NCBI GenBank assembly: GCA_018062725.1
Contig: JAGORP010000008.1
Coordinates: 1-36,285 of the forward strand
Reading direction: 5' to 3'
Source: Flavobacterium sp.
Lineage (GTDB): Bacteria; Bacteroidota; Bacteroidia; Flavobacteriales; Flavobacteriaceae
Length of the DNA stretch: 36,285 bases
The notes under the pieces are model-generated. The model was not told the DNA's origin, ran no database searches, and saw nothing but the letters and a program-made list of their open reading frames with translations. A program made the position numbers and the translations under genes. Numbering within the stretch: the stretch's first letter is position 1; each line of letters opens with the position of its first letter. Below are positions 1-8,609 of the stretch, piece after piece.

Positions 1-35
1 GCCTAAGGAAACCTGCACAATCTTCTTATGTGATG

Positions 36-1721
36 CTAATAACCAGCCGCTCCGCCATCAGGACTGGAGGAATCGGAAACCCCCACATATACTTTTAATG
101 CTTCCACATACGTGATTCCCATCAGTTCTCCAAGGTTATCAGTTTCTTGTAACTGATGTCCCATTTTTTCGAGTGCCTTTTTTGTGTCGGGAGACAGGAG
201 ATTTTTTTCATAAACGATAGTATCCGGTAGCCACTGATGGTGTATTTTCATCGCTTCGATAGCATGATCCAGTCGCATGTCGTAGGCTAATACATTGAGT
301 ACGGTTTGAAAAACAGTATTGATGATGGTTCTACCACCTGGAGAACCAATTATCAAATACGGTTTGCCATCTTTAGCGACAATAGTAGGCGACATGCTCG
401 AAAGCATTCTTTTTTCGGGAGCAATGATGTTAGCGGCAGAGCCAATTTGTCCGTTTGTTGTAGTGACACCTGGCACAGGGTTAAAGTCTCCCATTTCATT
501 ATTAAAAATAAAACCCAGTTTGTCGGAACCCATTTTAGAGCCGTACGAATCTTCCAAAGTATAGGTCATCGATACCGCATTTCCGTCTTTATCCACCACC
601 GAAAAATGGGTAGTATTGTTGCCGTCGTATGGTTGTCCGAATTTACCCGGATCACTTAGGGAAGCTTTGTTTTTGTCGATGTTTTTGAATCGCATTGCCG
701 CAAATGCTTTGGAGGTTAATTTTTCTATGGGGAGGTTTGGATTAAAGTCGGGATCGCCTAGATGAGCCGCACGATCGGCGAAAGCCCTTCGCATGACTTC
801 GGTGATTAGATGCACGTATTGGGTCGAATTAAACGGAATAGAATCAAAATTGGCTTGTTCCATCATGTTCATCATTTCAATTAATGCTGTACCTCCCGAA
901 CTTGGTGGTGGCATGGTATAAATATCATAGCCTTTAAAAGTGCCTTTGATTGGTTTGCGTTCTACGGCCGTATATTTTTCGAGGTCTTTTTTGGTGATGA
1001 TGCCACCATTCTTTTTCATGAAATTTTCAATCTCCGTGGCCACTTCTCCTTTGTAAAAACCATCTTGTCCTTTGTCGCGAATGAGTTTGAGTGTTTGGGC
1101 TAGTGCGGGTTGTTTCCAGATTTCTCCGGGTTGGGTAATTTTATGGGTATCGCTTTTAAAATAAGTGGCTAAAAATTCATTGGATTTATAAGTATCAGTA
1201 TAACTAAGGGCTTGTAAATACAAACCCCATGGCATGGTAAAGCCTTTTTGGGCCAAATCGACAGCCGGCTGTACCAATTCTCGCCAAGGTAATTTGCCAT
1301 ATTTTTGATGTGCTAAATACAAACCAGCTACGGTTCCTGGAACTCCGATGGCTTTTGCACTATCGTGATTGCTGTTTTCGATTAATTTGCCGTTGCTGTC
1401 TAAAAACATGTTGGGCGTCGCTGCAAGGGGTGCTTTTTCTCGAAAATCGATAGTAGTTGCTTCTCCGGACGCTTTCCTAAAAACCAAAAAACCACCACCA
1501 CCAATATTACCCGCCTCGGGATGTGTTACGGCTAGCGCAAAAGCCGTTGCGATACTGGCATCGATGGCATTTCCGCCTTTTTTGAGAATGGTTACACCCA
1601 CTTGAGAAGCTACGGTATTGGAAGAAACTACCATGCCGTTTTGTCCAAACGTTTGGGCAGTACTTTTGAAGGGATTCAGTACTAAAAGCGTTGTAAAAAG
1701 GAGTAGTGCTGTTTTTTTCAT
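36..1721 (-). CDS. ggt: Gamma-glutamyltransferase (glutathione hydrolase), secreted
   Basis: This 561-residue protein removes and transfers the gamma-glutamyl group of glutathione and related peptides; the family works in the periplasm as an autocleaved heterodimer. The N-terminus (residues 1-23, ending STAQ) is a typical signal peptide. The autoprocessing site is visible as NNTTHFSVVD, with T370 the likely new N-terminal nucleophile of the small subunit. The substrate-binding SSMSPT motif and the glycine-rich GSPGG motif follow in the expected order, and the length fits the family. It is the last gene of the minus-strand group; the gap upstream is full of repeats and I see no clear -7 box there. 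Family assignment is firm. The physiological role (glutathione salvage or peptide use) is inferred. Confidence 0.95.
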   Translation of the reverse strand: MKKTALLLFTTLLVLNPFKSTAQTFGQNGMVVSSNTVASQVGVTILKKGGNAIDASIATAFALAVTHPEAGNIGGGGFLVFRKASGEATTIDFREKAPLAATPNMFLDSNGKLIENSNHDSAKAIGVPGTVAGLYLAHQKYGKLPWRELVQPAVDLAQKGFTMPWGLYLQALSYTDTYKSNEFLATYFKSDTHKITQPGEIWKQPALAQTLKLIRDKGQDGFYKGEVATEIENFMKKNGGIITKKDLEKYTAVERKPIKGTFKGYDIYTMPPPSSGGTALIEMMNMMEQANFDSIPFNSTQYVHLITEVMRRAFADRAAHLGDPDFNPNLPIEKLTSKAFAAMRFKNIDKNKASLSDPGKFGQPYDGNNTTHFSVVDKDGNAVSMTYTLEDSYGSKMGSDKLGFIFNNEMGDFNPVPGVTTTNGQIGSAANIIAPEKRMLSSMSPTIVAKDGKPYLIIGSPGGRTIINTVFQTVLNVLAYDMRLDHAIEAMKIHHQWLPDTIVYEKNLLSPDTKKALEKMGHQLQETDNLGELMGITYVEALKVYVGVSDSSSPDGGAAGY

Positions 1722-1740
1722 GATTGTTTTCTTTTGGTTA

Positions 1741-1764
1741 GCACGGATTGCAAATCCGCGCTAT
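1741..1764. repeat. REP-like hairpin repeat, copy 1
   Basis: The unit reads GCACGGATT, a few bases, then AATCCGCGC, so the arms pair with one mismatch. Near-identical units occur at 1816-1841 and 2023-2048, and inverted at 1911-1934. Size, pairing and intergenic location resemble bacterial REP elements. No REP-associated transposase lies in the window. Confidence 0.7.
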
Positions 1765-1790
1765 CAGGTTGTAAATCTGCGCTAACGAGT

Positions 1791-1908
1791 TTTTAGTTCT
1801 ATACTCTTTTTGTGGGCACGGATTGTAAATCCGCGCTAACGATTTGAAAAAATCTTATTTTTATTTCTTAAAAGTATTATTTTCCCTATTTACATCAGCC
1901 ATTAAACC
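1791..1908 (-). pseudogene. Diverged duplicate of the M1 peptidase 3' end plus downstream DNA
   Basis: On the minus strand, 1862-1908 reads SGLMADVNRENNTFKK followed by a stop. The true peptidase gene ends SGVMADVNRENNSFKK. The match continues past the stop through the same REP-like hairpin and on to the sequence TTTTAGTTCTATACTC. The paralogous stretch is 1998-2114, so the copies are about 207 bp apart with one indel. Several codon differences are synonymous (for example GCT against GCC), so this is an old duplication whose coding part once was, or derives from, a translated gene end. The rest of the duplicate is gone, replaced by an inverted hairpin repeat at 1911-1934. Confidence 0.75.
1816..1841. 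repeat. REP-like hairpin repeat, copy 2
   Basis: Identical over 26 bases to the unit at 2023-2048. It lies inside the duplicated segment 1791-1908. Confidence 0.7.
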
Positions 1909-1910
1909 TG

Positions 1911-1934
1911 ATAGCGCGGATTTGTAATTCGTGC
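1911..1934. repeat. REP-like hairpin repeat, inverted copy
   Basis: The same unit in reverse orientation (ATAGCGCGGATTTGTAATTC and on), directly at the point where similarity to the peptidase gene ends. It marks the likely rearrangement junction. Confidence 0.65.
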
Positions 1935-1967
1935 AATTTTACTTCAAGTTTCCTTTGCAAGATAAAA

Positions 1968-2001
1968 AATAAAAAACCACAACGTTTTAGATTGTGGTTT
2001 T
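1968..2001 (-). terminator. Rho-independent terminator of the M1 peptidase gene
   Basis: Arms AAAACCACAA (1973-1982) and TTGTGGTTTT (1992-2001) form a perfect 10-bp stem with a 9-base loop. Read on the minus strand the stem runs straight into a T-rich tract (TTTTTTATTTTTTA). It lies 66 bp beyond the peptidase stop. Confidence 0.85.
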
Positions 2002-2022
2002 AGTTCTATACTCTTTTTGTGG

Positions 2023-2048
2023 GCACGGATTGTAAATCCGCGCTAACG
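2023..2048. repeat. REP-like hairpin repeat, copy 4
   Basis: Same 26-base unit as 1816-1841. It sits between the peptidase stop codon and its terminator, so it would be transcribed in the 3' untranslated region. Confidence 0.7.
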
Positions 2049-2066
2049 ATTTGAAAAAATCTTATT

Positions 2067-3935
2067 TTATTTCTTAAAACTATTGTTTTCTCTATTTACA
2101 TCGGCCATTACACCGCTTGGGTCGATTTCAATAGATTTTATTTTTCCTTTTTCTTTGTTGATTTGGAACGAAAAAGTCGGGTAGGCCCAATCCCAACCTT
2201 CTAAAACCGTTCGTTTAATGCTAGGGAACTGATTCTCTTTTGTGTAACGCATCAAAGTATTCGGAATGTAAAAACTTTCAGAGGTACCGTCTTCATACAA
2301 CACCGCAATATCTAAAGGCATAGGCGTACGCCCTATGCGCTCCAGTGTTACTTTTGTAGTAGTTACCAAATCTTCCACATTTTTGATGCTGTAATCGATA
2401 GTATTCGTGGTTTTGGTCCAATCGGTTAAAAACCAATCCAAATTCGCCCCAGAAACCTTTTCGGCCGTGTGTTTGATATCGGTAGGCGTTGGATGGGTAA
2501 ATTTATAGTCGGCATAATATCTTTTAATCGTTTTTAACAGGTTTTCTTTACCAATTAGGTATTCTAACTGCGTTAAAAATAGATTTCCTTTGCTATAGGC
2601 TTGAATGCTGTACGGTCGATTTTCATCGTAACGGTCGGCATGTGTTGCTTGCGATTGTTCTTTGCCTGATTTTACTAAAGAAACATAACCTTTATAAGAA
2701 TCTTCGTGTGGATTGGCTACTTTTTTCTCGGCAATTTCGTTTAAACCGTAGTTTTCTAACCAAGTCGTAAACCCTTCGTCCATCCAACTGTGTTTGGCTT
2801 CGTTGCTAGCCAACACGTGCTGAAACCAAGAGTGCGCCATTTCGTGGGCAGTTACGCCTAAAAGACCTTCAAATTCACCTTCTCCTAAGATCAGTGTACA
2901 CATGGCATATTCCATCCCGCCATCGCCACCTTGAATTACCGAATATTGTTTATAGGGATACTTGCCAACAGTTGCGTTGTAAATTTCTATTAACTGAGCA
3001 GTTTTTGGCTGTAAGTTCTTCCAATTTTGCACAAATGGCGCTTTGTTTTGGTATAGAAAATGTAAAGTGGTTCCGAAATTGGTTTTGTAGACATCGTGGA
3101 TATAGTCTTTATCGGCTGCCCATGTAAAATCGTGCACATTGGGTGCAATAAAGTGCCAAGTTAATGTTTTTTCTTTTTTAGGAATCACGACTTTAACGCC
3201 TTCGTCTTGGTAATTGTAGCCAATTTGATTCCCGTTTTGCAGGTAGCCTGTTCCGCCTAATATATAATCTTTATCGATCGTAATTTTTACATCAAAATCA
3301 CCCCAAACTCCATGAAATTCACGAGCAATGTAAGGGTCTGCTTGCCAACCATCGGTGTCATATTCTGCCAATTTAGGATACCATTGTGCCATCGAAAGTT
3401 CGATACCTTCTTTGTTGTTTCTTCCAGAGCGACGGATTTGAACCGGTACTTGTCCGTTGAAATCCATTGTAAAAGTGGTAGACGTTTTGGGTAACAGTGG
3501 TGTGGCCAAATCGACTTCCAAAATAGTGCTTACGCGTTTGTTGTTTACTGAAATTCCGTCCTGTTTTAGATTGTCTACATACAAAAAACCGATTTCGTTT
3601 GGTTTTAATGCGGCAATTCGGCTGGTTCGGACTTCTTTTCCATCGATTTTTGTTTTGGTGCTCATTCGTCCATCAGGATCTTTGATAGATTGAATACGCG
3701 CATCCATGGGACTGTTGGGTTGAAACGCATTGTTATATAAATGGAAATAGACTCTTTTTAACGTGTCTGGAGAATTGTTTGTATAAACTAAGGTTTGTTT
3801 TCCTTTGTATTGATAATTTTTCACGTCCATAGACACCTCCATTTTATAATCCACTTTTTGTTGCCAATAGCCTGGATTTGGATTGTTTTGCGCCAATGCA
3901 GAAAAAGGAAGCAGTAGTAAAAGATAATATTTCAT
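2067..3935 (-). CDS. M1 family zinc metallopeptidase (aminopeptidase), secreted
   Basis: This 622-residue protein is predicted to remove N-terminal residues from peptides outside the cytoplasm. Residues 1-15 (ending SALAQ) form a signal peptide. The zinc site is complete: HEMAH at 364-368 and, 18 residues later, E387 in MDEGFTTW. The substrate-recognition motif that is GAMEN in classic aminopeptidase N is GGMEY here. The N-terminal half is the beta-rich M1 domain and the C-terminal part is short, with no large HEAT-like domain and no T9SS sorting domain. The gene is followed by a hairpin repeat and its own terminator. Exact substrate preference cannot be read from the sequence. Confidence 0.92.
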   Translation of the reverse strand: MKYYLLLLLPFSALAQNNPNPGYWQQKVDYKMEVSMDVKNYQYKGKQTLVYTNNSPDTLKRVYFHLYNNAFQPNSPMDARIQSIKDPDGRMSTKTKIDGKEVRTSRIAALKPNEIGFLYVDNLKQDGISVNNKRVSTILEVDLATPLLPKTSTTFTMDFNGQVPVQIRRSGRNNKEGIELSMAQWYPKLAEYDTDGWQADPYIAREFHGVWGDFDVKITIDKDYILGGTGYLQNGNQIGYNYQDEGVKVVIPKKEKTLTWHFIAPNVHDFTWAADKDYIHDVYKTNFGTTLHFLYQNKAPFVQNWKNLQPKTAQLIEIYNATVGKYPYKQYSVIQGGDGGMEYAMCTLILGEGEFEGLLGVTAHEMAHSWFQHVLASNEAKHSWMDEGFTTWLENYGLNEIAEKKVANPHEDSYKGYVSLVKSGKEQSQATHADRYDENRPYSIQAYSKGNLFLTQLEYLIGKENLLKTIKRYYADYKFTHPTPTDIKHTAEKVSGANLDWFLTDWTKTTNTIDYSIKNVEDLVTTTKVTLERIGRTPMPLDIAVLYEDGTSESFYIPNTLMRYTKENQFPSIKRTVLEGWDWAYPTFSFQINKEKGKIKSIEIDPSGVMADVNRENNSFKK

Positions 3936-4034
3936 AGGTAGAAATTTATAGATTCTTTTTTGTTATATAGTATCGCTTTTTTGGTGTTTGTGTGCAATAA
4001 ACTCTTATTGGAAGCGATTTTATAATGATTCAAT

Positions 4035-4062
4035 AAAAAAGGAAGGGTTTGAATTCCCTTCC
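4035..4062 (-). terminator. Rho-independent terminator of the S8 peptidase gene
   Basis: Arms GGAAGGG (4041-4047) and CCCTTCC (4056-4062) enclose an 8-base loop. On the minus strand the stem is followed by TTTTTTATTG. It lies 23 bp after the stop of the subtilisin-like gene. Confidence 0.8.
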
Positions 4063-4085
4063 CAATTAAACAAGTCCTTTAAGGG

Positions 4086-5693
4086 TTATTTTTTAACTAA
4101 TTTTTCAGCCATAATAAGCGCGTTATAGGCATTTACTATTTTACCTGATTTTGAAATTTTGTTTAAGGTTGTGGCGTCTCCGCTTTCACCTGCTAGTGTA
4201 AATGTGGTCGTAATTGCTGTCCCCGAGTCCATGATAAGGTGTTTTACCTGCGAAGCCGTTAGTGTTGGGTAAAAAGCACGAATTAAGGCTGCTACTCCCG
4301 CAGCATTTGGCGACGCCATTGAAGTTCCTTCCAGGTATTGATAATTGTTTTTAGGTGTGGTGGCGTATATTTTTACACCCGGAGCAAAAACATCAACACT
4401 TTCTATACCGTAATTAGAAAAGTTAGCCATAATTCTAGAACCATACTCATAATTTAAGGCACCAATGGTTAATACATTGTCTGCAAATTCTGGTTGTTTT
4501 CCATCGGCATCATTAGGGTAATTTGGAGAAATATCAATATTTTTAGCATCATTACCGGCTGCGTGTACGAATAATACATCTTTAGATTCGGCATATTTTA
4601 TGGCATCATATACCCATTGTTTGTTTGGAGAATAGGACTTACCAAAACTTCCGTTGATTACTTTGGCACCATTATCGGCAGCATAACGAATGGCTAAAGC
4701 GATATCTTTGTCATATTCGTCTCCGTTTGGTACGGCGCGTAAGGCCATGATTTGAACATAATCGGAAGCCACACCATCGCCGCCTTTACCGTTTTTTCTG
4801 GCTTGAGCAATAATTCCTGCTACGTGTGTTCCGTGTAGACCACTTTCTTTTTTCGGTCCAATCACATTTCCGTTACCGTATTTTTTGTCGTTGATGTCGT
4901 TTGGATTGTCGCCTACGATTTTACGAGCGTTAAATTCGGTATTAAGATTGTAGTTTAAATTGTCAAAAATATAATCTTTATATTCTTGCATTTCCGCATC
5001 AAATTTTTCTTTAGTCCCTGCTTGACCCAGAATTTGAGTCATAATGTTTTGCGATTGCAACAGACTTTGATCGGTTGTTTGAATTCCTTTTACTTCCGCT
5101 AGGGTGTAATTTGTTTTTTTCAAATGTGAGGCGATTGCTTTATCTGCATTAAGAATCATCTCCAGTTGTTGTTTTTGTGGTTCTAATTCTGCTTTTTTCT
5201 GTGTTAATTCTGCCAAAGCATTTTCATATTGAATAGAGCCATCATTACCTTTTTTAACGATACGAGTCATTTCTAATTGCTCGTTATCGGCATCACCCAG
5301 AAAATTCCATCCATTAATATCGTCTACATAGCCATTGTTATCGTCATCTTTGTTGTTTCCGGGAATTTCTTTAGGATTTTTCCAAACCGATGATTTTAAA
5401 TCTTCATGTTCAATATCAATTCCAGAATCGATAACAGCCACAATAATTTTATTCGCTTTTTTACCTTTTAAAATTTCCGCATAAGCGCGATCAACACTCA
5501 TTCCTGGGACGGTATCTTTAACCAAGTCTAAATGACTCCAACGTTGTAAATCTTTTTCTGCTAAAGGGGTTGTTTTTAATGGCATTTGATCAATTTTAGC
5601 TGGATCAACGCTGACAATTCCTTTTGGAGCACTACAACTGGCAATCATCATTGCAATAGCACCCGTAAAAGTTATGGTTTGTAAAATTCTCAT
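4086..5693 (-). CDS. Subtilisin-like (S8) serine protease lipoprotein with large insert
   Basis: This 535-residue protein is a predicted cell-envelope lipoprotein: the lipobox MIASC places the lipidated cysteine at C20. The catalytic triad is D89 (AVIDSGID), H287 (HGTHVAG) and S458 (GTSMASP), with the oxyanion asparagine N381 (AAGND). About 200 residues separate D89 from H287, against roughly 30 in subtilisin. The extra stretch (about 140-260) is charged and largely helical in composition (repeated E, K, Q and L), so it looks like a coiled or helical insert. A DDDNNGYVDDINGWNFLG segment before it is common in this S8 subfamily. There is no T9SS C-terminal domain. Substrate unknown. The gene has its own terminator. 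Confidence 0.92.
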   Translation of the reverse strand: MRILQTITFTGAIAMMIASCSAPKGIVSVDPAKIDQMPLKTTPLAEKDLQRWSHLDLVKDTVPGMSVDRAYAEILKGKKANKIIVAVIDSGIDIEHEDLKSSVWKNPKEIPGNNKDDDNNGYVDDINGWNFLGDADNEQLEMTRIVKKGNDGSIQYENALAELTQKKAELEPQKQQLEMILNADKAIASHLKKTNYTLAEVKGIQTTDQSLLQSQNIMTQILGQAGTKEKFDAEMQEYKDYIFDNLNYNLNTEFNARKIVGDNPNDINDKKYGNGNVIGPKKESGLHGTHVAGIIAQARKNGKGGDGVASDYVQIMALRAVPNGDEYDKDIALAIRYAADNGAKVINGSFGKSYSPNKQWVYDAIKYAESKDVLFVHAAGNDAKNIDISPNYPNDADGKQPEFADNVLTIGALNYEYGSRIMANFSNYGIESVDVFAPGVKIYATTPKNNYQYLEGTSMASPNAAGVAALIRAFYPTLTASQVKHLIMDSGTAITTTFTLAGESGDATTLNKISKSGKIVNAYNALIMAEKLVKK

Positions 5694-5756
5694 TATTTTT
5701 TAGTTTTAAAGTTGTAAATATCTGATTAATCTTAACAAAAAGTAGTTATTTTAACA

Positions 5757-6617
5757 TTAGATTAATACATCTTCACAGCGGAAGACTTCTTTCAATCGAA
5801 TGCCTTTTTCGGTTTGTTCGACTGTAATAATTTGATTGTGCGCATCGTGTTCTAACCATAAATAGTAGTTGTTTTCGGCTGCGGTATTTAAAAATTTTGC
5901 TTTTTCTGGTAAGGTTAAAAGTGGACGGGTGTCATACCCCATCACATAAGGTAAAGGCAAGTGTCCTGCAGTCGGAATTAAATCGGCGCAAAAAACAATG
6001 ATTTTGTCTTGGTATTGCAGGTGTGGAATCATCATTTTTTCGGTATGCCCATCGACGTAGAAAATCCCAAAATTCAATTCTTTTGAAAATCCAAAATCAC
6101 TATCTGGACGATTGACGTATTTCAATTGTCCACTTTCCTGCATGGGTAAGATATTTTCCGACAAAAAAGAAGCTTTCTCACGAGCATTCGGTTTTGTGGC
6201 CCATTCCCAATGATTGTCGTTGGTCCAAAATGTAGCATTTTTAAACGCGACTTCATACCCCGTTTTGTCTTTATTCCAATTAACACTCCCCCCACAATGG
6301 TCAAAATGCAAATGAGTCATGAACACATCTGTCACATCATCTCGGTGAAAACCATACTTAGCCAGTGATTTGTCTAAAGAATCATCACCCCAAAGCGAAT
6401 AATAACCAAAAAATTTATCGGATTGCTTGTTGCCCATACCATTATCAATCAAAATTAAGCGATTGCCTTCTTCAATAAGCATGCATCGAGCTGCTATATC
6501 GATCAGATTGTTTTCGTTGGCAGGATTGGTTTTGTGCCAAATGGTTTTAGGTACGACGCCAAACATAGCTCCTCCGTCTAGTTTAAAGTTCCCGGCTTCT
6601 ATTGGATATATTTTCAT
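5757..6617 (-). CDS. Metallo-beta-lactamase-fold hydrolase
   Basis: This 286-residue cytoplasmic protein (no signal peptide) carries the metal-binding signature THLHFDHCGG at about 101-110 (H102, H104, D106, H107). Further ligand motifs typical of the fold follow: DGH (about 193), CAD with the bridging aspartate, and EHD near the C-terminus. The overall pattern is close to the broad lactonase-like branch of the superfamily. The sequence does not say whether the substrate is a lactone, a thioester or something else, and it is not a beta-lactam resistance gene on this evidence. A minus-strand TAAATTTG box lies 18 bp upstream. Confidence 0.88.
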   Translation of the reverse strand: MKIYPIEAGNFKLDGGAMFGVVPKTIWHKTNPANENNLIDIAARCMLIEEGNRLILIDNGMGNKQSDKFFGYYSLWGDDSLDKSLAKYGFHRDDVTDVFMTHLHFDHCGGSVNWNKDKTGYEVAFKNATFWTNDNHWEWATKPNAREKASFLSENILPMQESGQLKYVNRPDSDFGFSKELNFGIFYVDGHTEKMMIPHLQYQDKIIVFCADLIPTAGHLPLPYVMGYDTRPLLTLPEKAKFLNTAAENNYYLWLEHDAHNQIITVEQTEKGIRLKEVFRCEDVLI

Positions 6618-6635
6618 GTTAAAAAATTAGAATAA

Positions 6636-6643
6636 CAAATTTA
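6636..6643 (-). promoter_or_regulatory. Candidate promoter -7 box of the MBL hydrolase gene
   Basis: Minus-strand TAAATTTG matches the Bacteroidetes TAnnTTTG box. It lies 18 bp upstream of the ATG at 6617. Confidence 0.5.
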
Positions 6644-6689
6644 AGGATTGATTTACTAAAATTTCTTACGAATCAATTTTTTCTATAAA

Positions 6690-6716
6690 AACATTAGTTA
6701 TAAAAATGTTAGTTAT
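6690..6716 (+). promoter_or_regulatory. Repeated elements upstream of the sufA promoter
   Basis: TTAGTTAT occurs twice, at 6694-6701 and 6709-6716, spaced 15 bp start to start. The same stretch contains an inverted pair AACAT/ATGTT (6690-6694 and 6706-6710). It lies 24-50 bp upstream of the sufA -7 box, where an activator could bind. Function is inferred. Confidence 0.3.
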
Positions 6717-6739
6717 TATGGAAAAACGTTTTTATGTCA

Positions 6740-6747
6740 TATCTTTG
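6740..6747 (+). promoter_or_regulatory. Promoter -7 box of the sufABCD operon
   Basis: TATCTTTG matches TAnnTTTG exactly. It is 30 bp upstream of the sufA ATG. No clear TTG -33 element is visible. Confidence 0.65.
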
Positions 6748-6753
6748 CAGTTA

Positions 6754-6774
6754 ATTTAGACAAAATCAAAATAA
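6754..6774 (+). promoter_or_regulatory. Shared suf leader element, sufA copy (candidate operator)
   Basis: This 21-bp element begins 6 bp after the -7 box and spans the expected transcription start. It reads ATTTAGA, C, AAAATC, A, AAATAA. The sufS leader at 12238-12258 has the same blocks, differing only at the two single positions (19 of 21 identical). The palindrome is imperfect in this copy. Confidence 0.5.
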
Positions 6775-6777
6775 GCA

Positions 6778-7107
6778 ATGATAAAAGTATCAGAATCAGC
6801 AAGTAAAAAAATTGTCGATATGATGAAAGACGACGGTTTTGACCCTACCCACGATTATGTACGCGTAGGGGTTAAGAGCGGGGGATGCTCGGGCTTGTCT
6901 TATGAATTAAAATTTGATAAAGAAATTGGCGAAAATGATAAAATTTTTGAAGATAGCAACATTAAAATTGCTGTTGAAAAAAAATCATTTTTATACTTGG
7001 TTGGAACCATTTTAGAGTATTCGGGTGGTTTGAACGGAAAAGGGTTTGTATTTAATAACCCGAATGCGAACAGAACTTGTGGTTGCGGAGAGAGTTTCTC
7101 TCTATAA
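6778..7107 (+). CDS. sufA: Iron-sulfur assembly A-type protein (HesB/IscA/SufA)
   Basis: This 109-residue A-type protein carries or delivers nascent iron-sulfur clusters. The three conserved cysteines are present: C37 in GGCSGLSY and C101/C103 in the C-terminal CGCGESF. It is the first gene of a plus-strand run with sufB, sufC and sufD, which is why the symbol sufA is preferred over iscA; the sequence alone does not separate these. The sufB start follows 17 bp after its stop. The leader has a TAnnTTTG box and the element shared with sufS. Confidence 0.93.
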   Translation: MIKVSESASKKIVDMMKDDGFDPTHDYVRVGVKSGGCSGLSYELKFDKEIGENDKIFEDSNIKIAVEKKSFLYLVGTILEYSGGLNGKGFVFNNPNANRTCGCGESFSL

Positions 7108-7124
7108 AATTTTTAAATAAAAAA

Positions 7125-8573
7125 ATGTCAAAATATACAGAAGACGATTTAAAAGTCGAACTCGAAAACAAAGAGTACGAATACGGATTTTATACTGAAT
7201 TAGAATCGGAAACGTTTCCTATTGGGTTAAATGAAGACATTGTTCGTGCCATTTCTTTGAAAAAAGAAGAACCACAATGGATGACCGATTGGCGTTTGGA
7301 AGCTTTCCGCGCTTGGCAGGAAATGGAAGAACCAGAATGGGCAAATGTGCAGTATGAAAAACCCGATTTTCAGGCCATCGCGTATTATTCGGCACCTAAA
7401 AAAGCAGATCCAAACAAAACCTTAGATGATGTCGATTCGGAATTGTTGGAGATGTATAAAAAGCTAGGAATTTCTATCGACGAACAAAAAAAGATGAACA
7501 ATATCGCTATGGATATTGTGGTCGATTCGGTTTCGGTAGCCACAACGTTCAAAAAAACCTTGGCAGAAAAAGGAATTATTTTCTGTCCGATTTCGGAAGC
7601 CATTAAAGAACATCCCGAATTGGTTCAAAAATATATCGGAAGCGTTGTACCGCAAAAAGACAATTTCTATGCGGCGTTAAACTCGGCTGTTTTCTCTGAC
7701 GGATCCTTTTGTTACATTCCAAAAGGCGTGAGATGTCCGATGGAATTGTCAACCTATTTCCGAATCAATCAAGGAGGGACGGGTCAGTTTGAGCGTACCT
7801 TAGTGATTGCTGACGAAGGTAGTTATGTGTCTTATCTTGAAGGATGTACGGCGCCAAGTCGTGATGAAAACCAATTGCACGCAGCGGTTGTTGAGTTGAT
7901 TGCCCTTGACGATGCTGAAATTAAATATTCAACTGTTCAAAACTGGTTTCCTGGAAACAAAGAAGGTAAAGGAGGCGTTTACAATTTCGTTACCAAACGA
8001 GGTTTGTGCGAGAAAAACGCTAAAATTTCTTGGACGCAAGTAGAAACAGGTTCGGCGGTAACTTGGAAATATCCTTCTTGTGTGTTGAAAGGCGATAATT
8101 CCATCGGAGAGTTTTATTCGATTGCCGTTACCAATAATTTCCAACAAGCGGATACTGGAACCAAGATGATTCATTTGGGAAAAAACACCAAATCGACCAT
8201 TATTTCTAAAGGAATTTCAGCAGGAAAATCGCAAAACAGTTATAGAGGATTGGTACAAATTAGTTCTCGTGCCGAAAATGCACGTAACTTCTCGCAATGT
8301 GACTCGTTATTAATGGGTAACAATTGTGGGGCGCATACGTTTCCGTACATCGAATCTAAAAATACTTCGGCTAAAATTGAACACGAAGCTACGACTTCAA
8401 AAATTGGAGAAGACCAAGTATTCTATTGTAACCAACGTGGAATTCCAACCGAAAAAGCCATTGCCTTAATCGTGAACGGTTTCAGTAGAGAAGTATTGAA
8501 TAAATTACCAATGGAATTCGCAGTTGAAGCGCAAAAATTATTAGAAATTTCATTAGAAGGTTCAGTAGGATAA
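7125..8573 (+). CDS. sufB: Fe-S cluster assembly scaffold protein SufB
   Basis: This 482-residue protein is the scaffold subunit of the SufBC2D complex, where clusters are built in the cytoplasm. It shows the SufB hallmarks: a long N-terminal helical region, the beta-helix core with [20 protein letters not shown] and EGCTAP, and the C-terminal [12 protein letters not shown] motif. The ATG at 7125 (MSKYTEDD) is chosen. The frame stays open 16 codons further upstream, but that part overlaps sufA and translates to sequence unlike any SufB N-terminus. It lies between sufA and sufC in one operon. Confidence 0.97.
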   Translation: MSKYTEDDLKVELENKEYEYGFYTELESETFPIGLNEDIVRAISLKKEEPQWMTDWRLEAFRAWQEMEEPEWANVQYEKPDFQAIAYYSAPKKADPNKTLDDVDSELLEMYKKLGISIDEQKKMNNIAMDIVVDSVSVATTFKKTLAEKGIIFCPISEAIKEHPELVQKYIGSVVPQKDNFYAALNSAVFSDGSFCYIPKGVRCPMELSTYFRINQGGTGQFERTLVIADEGSYVSYLEGCTAPSRDENQLHAAVVELIALDDAEIKYSTVQNWFPGNKEGKGGVYNFVTKRGLCEKNAKISWTQVETGSAVTWKYPSCVLKGDNSIGEFYSIAVTNNFQQADTGTKMIHLGKNTKSTIISKGISAGKSQNSYRGLVQISSRAENARNFSQCDSLLMGNNCGAHTFPYIESKNTSAKIEHEATTSKIGEDQVFYCNQRGIPTEKAIALIVNGFSREVLNKLPMEFAVEAQKLLEISLEGSVG

Positions 8574-8609
8574 TCAATCATAAATTCGAATATATAACAC
8601 ATTTACAAA

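Larger units (their letters stand above)
1722..2066. other. Repeat-rich intergenic region (345 bp)
   Basis: This is the only gene-free stretch above 300 bp. It holds several copies of an imperfect hairpin repeat (GCACGGATTGTAAATCCGCG type) at 1741-1764, 1816-1841 and, in the opposite orientation, 1911-1934. A degraded half copy lies at 1768-1787. It also holds a second, diverged copy of the 3' end of the downstream-lying M1 peptidase gene (1791-1908) and a minus-strand terminator (1968-2001). Another hairpin copy at 2023-2048 lies between that terminator and the peptidase stop. No additional gene is visible. Confidence 0.85.

Noticed and set aside
306..659. Open reading frame antisense to ggt
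   Set aside because: It lies wholly within a convincing gene on the other strand, gives a low-complexity basic translation with no family features, and has no promoter.
7077..7124. Extended N-terminus of SufB from an upstream start
   Set aside because: It overlaps the end of sufA and gives residues unlike SufB. The ATG at 7125 starts a normal SufB.
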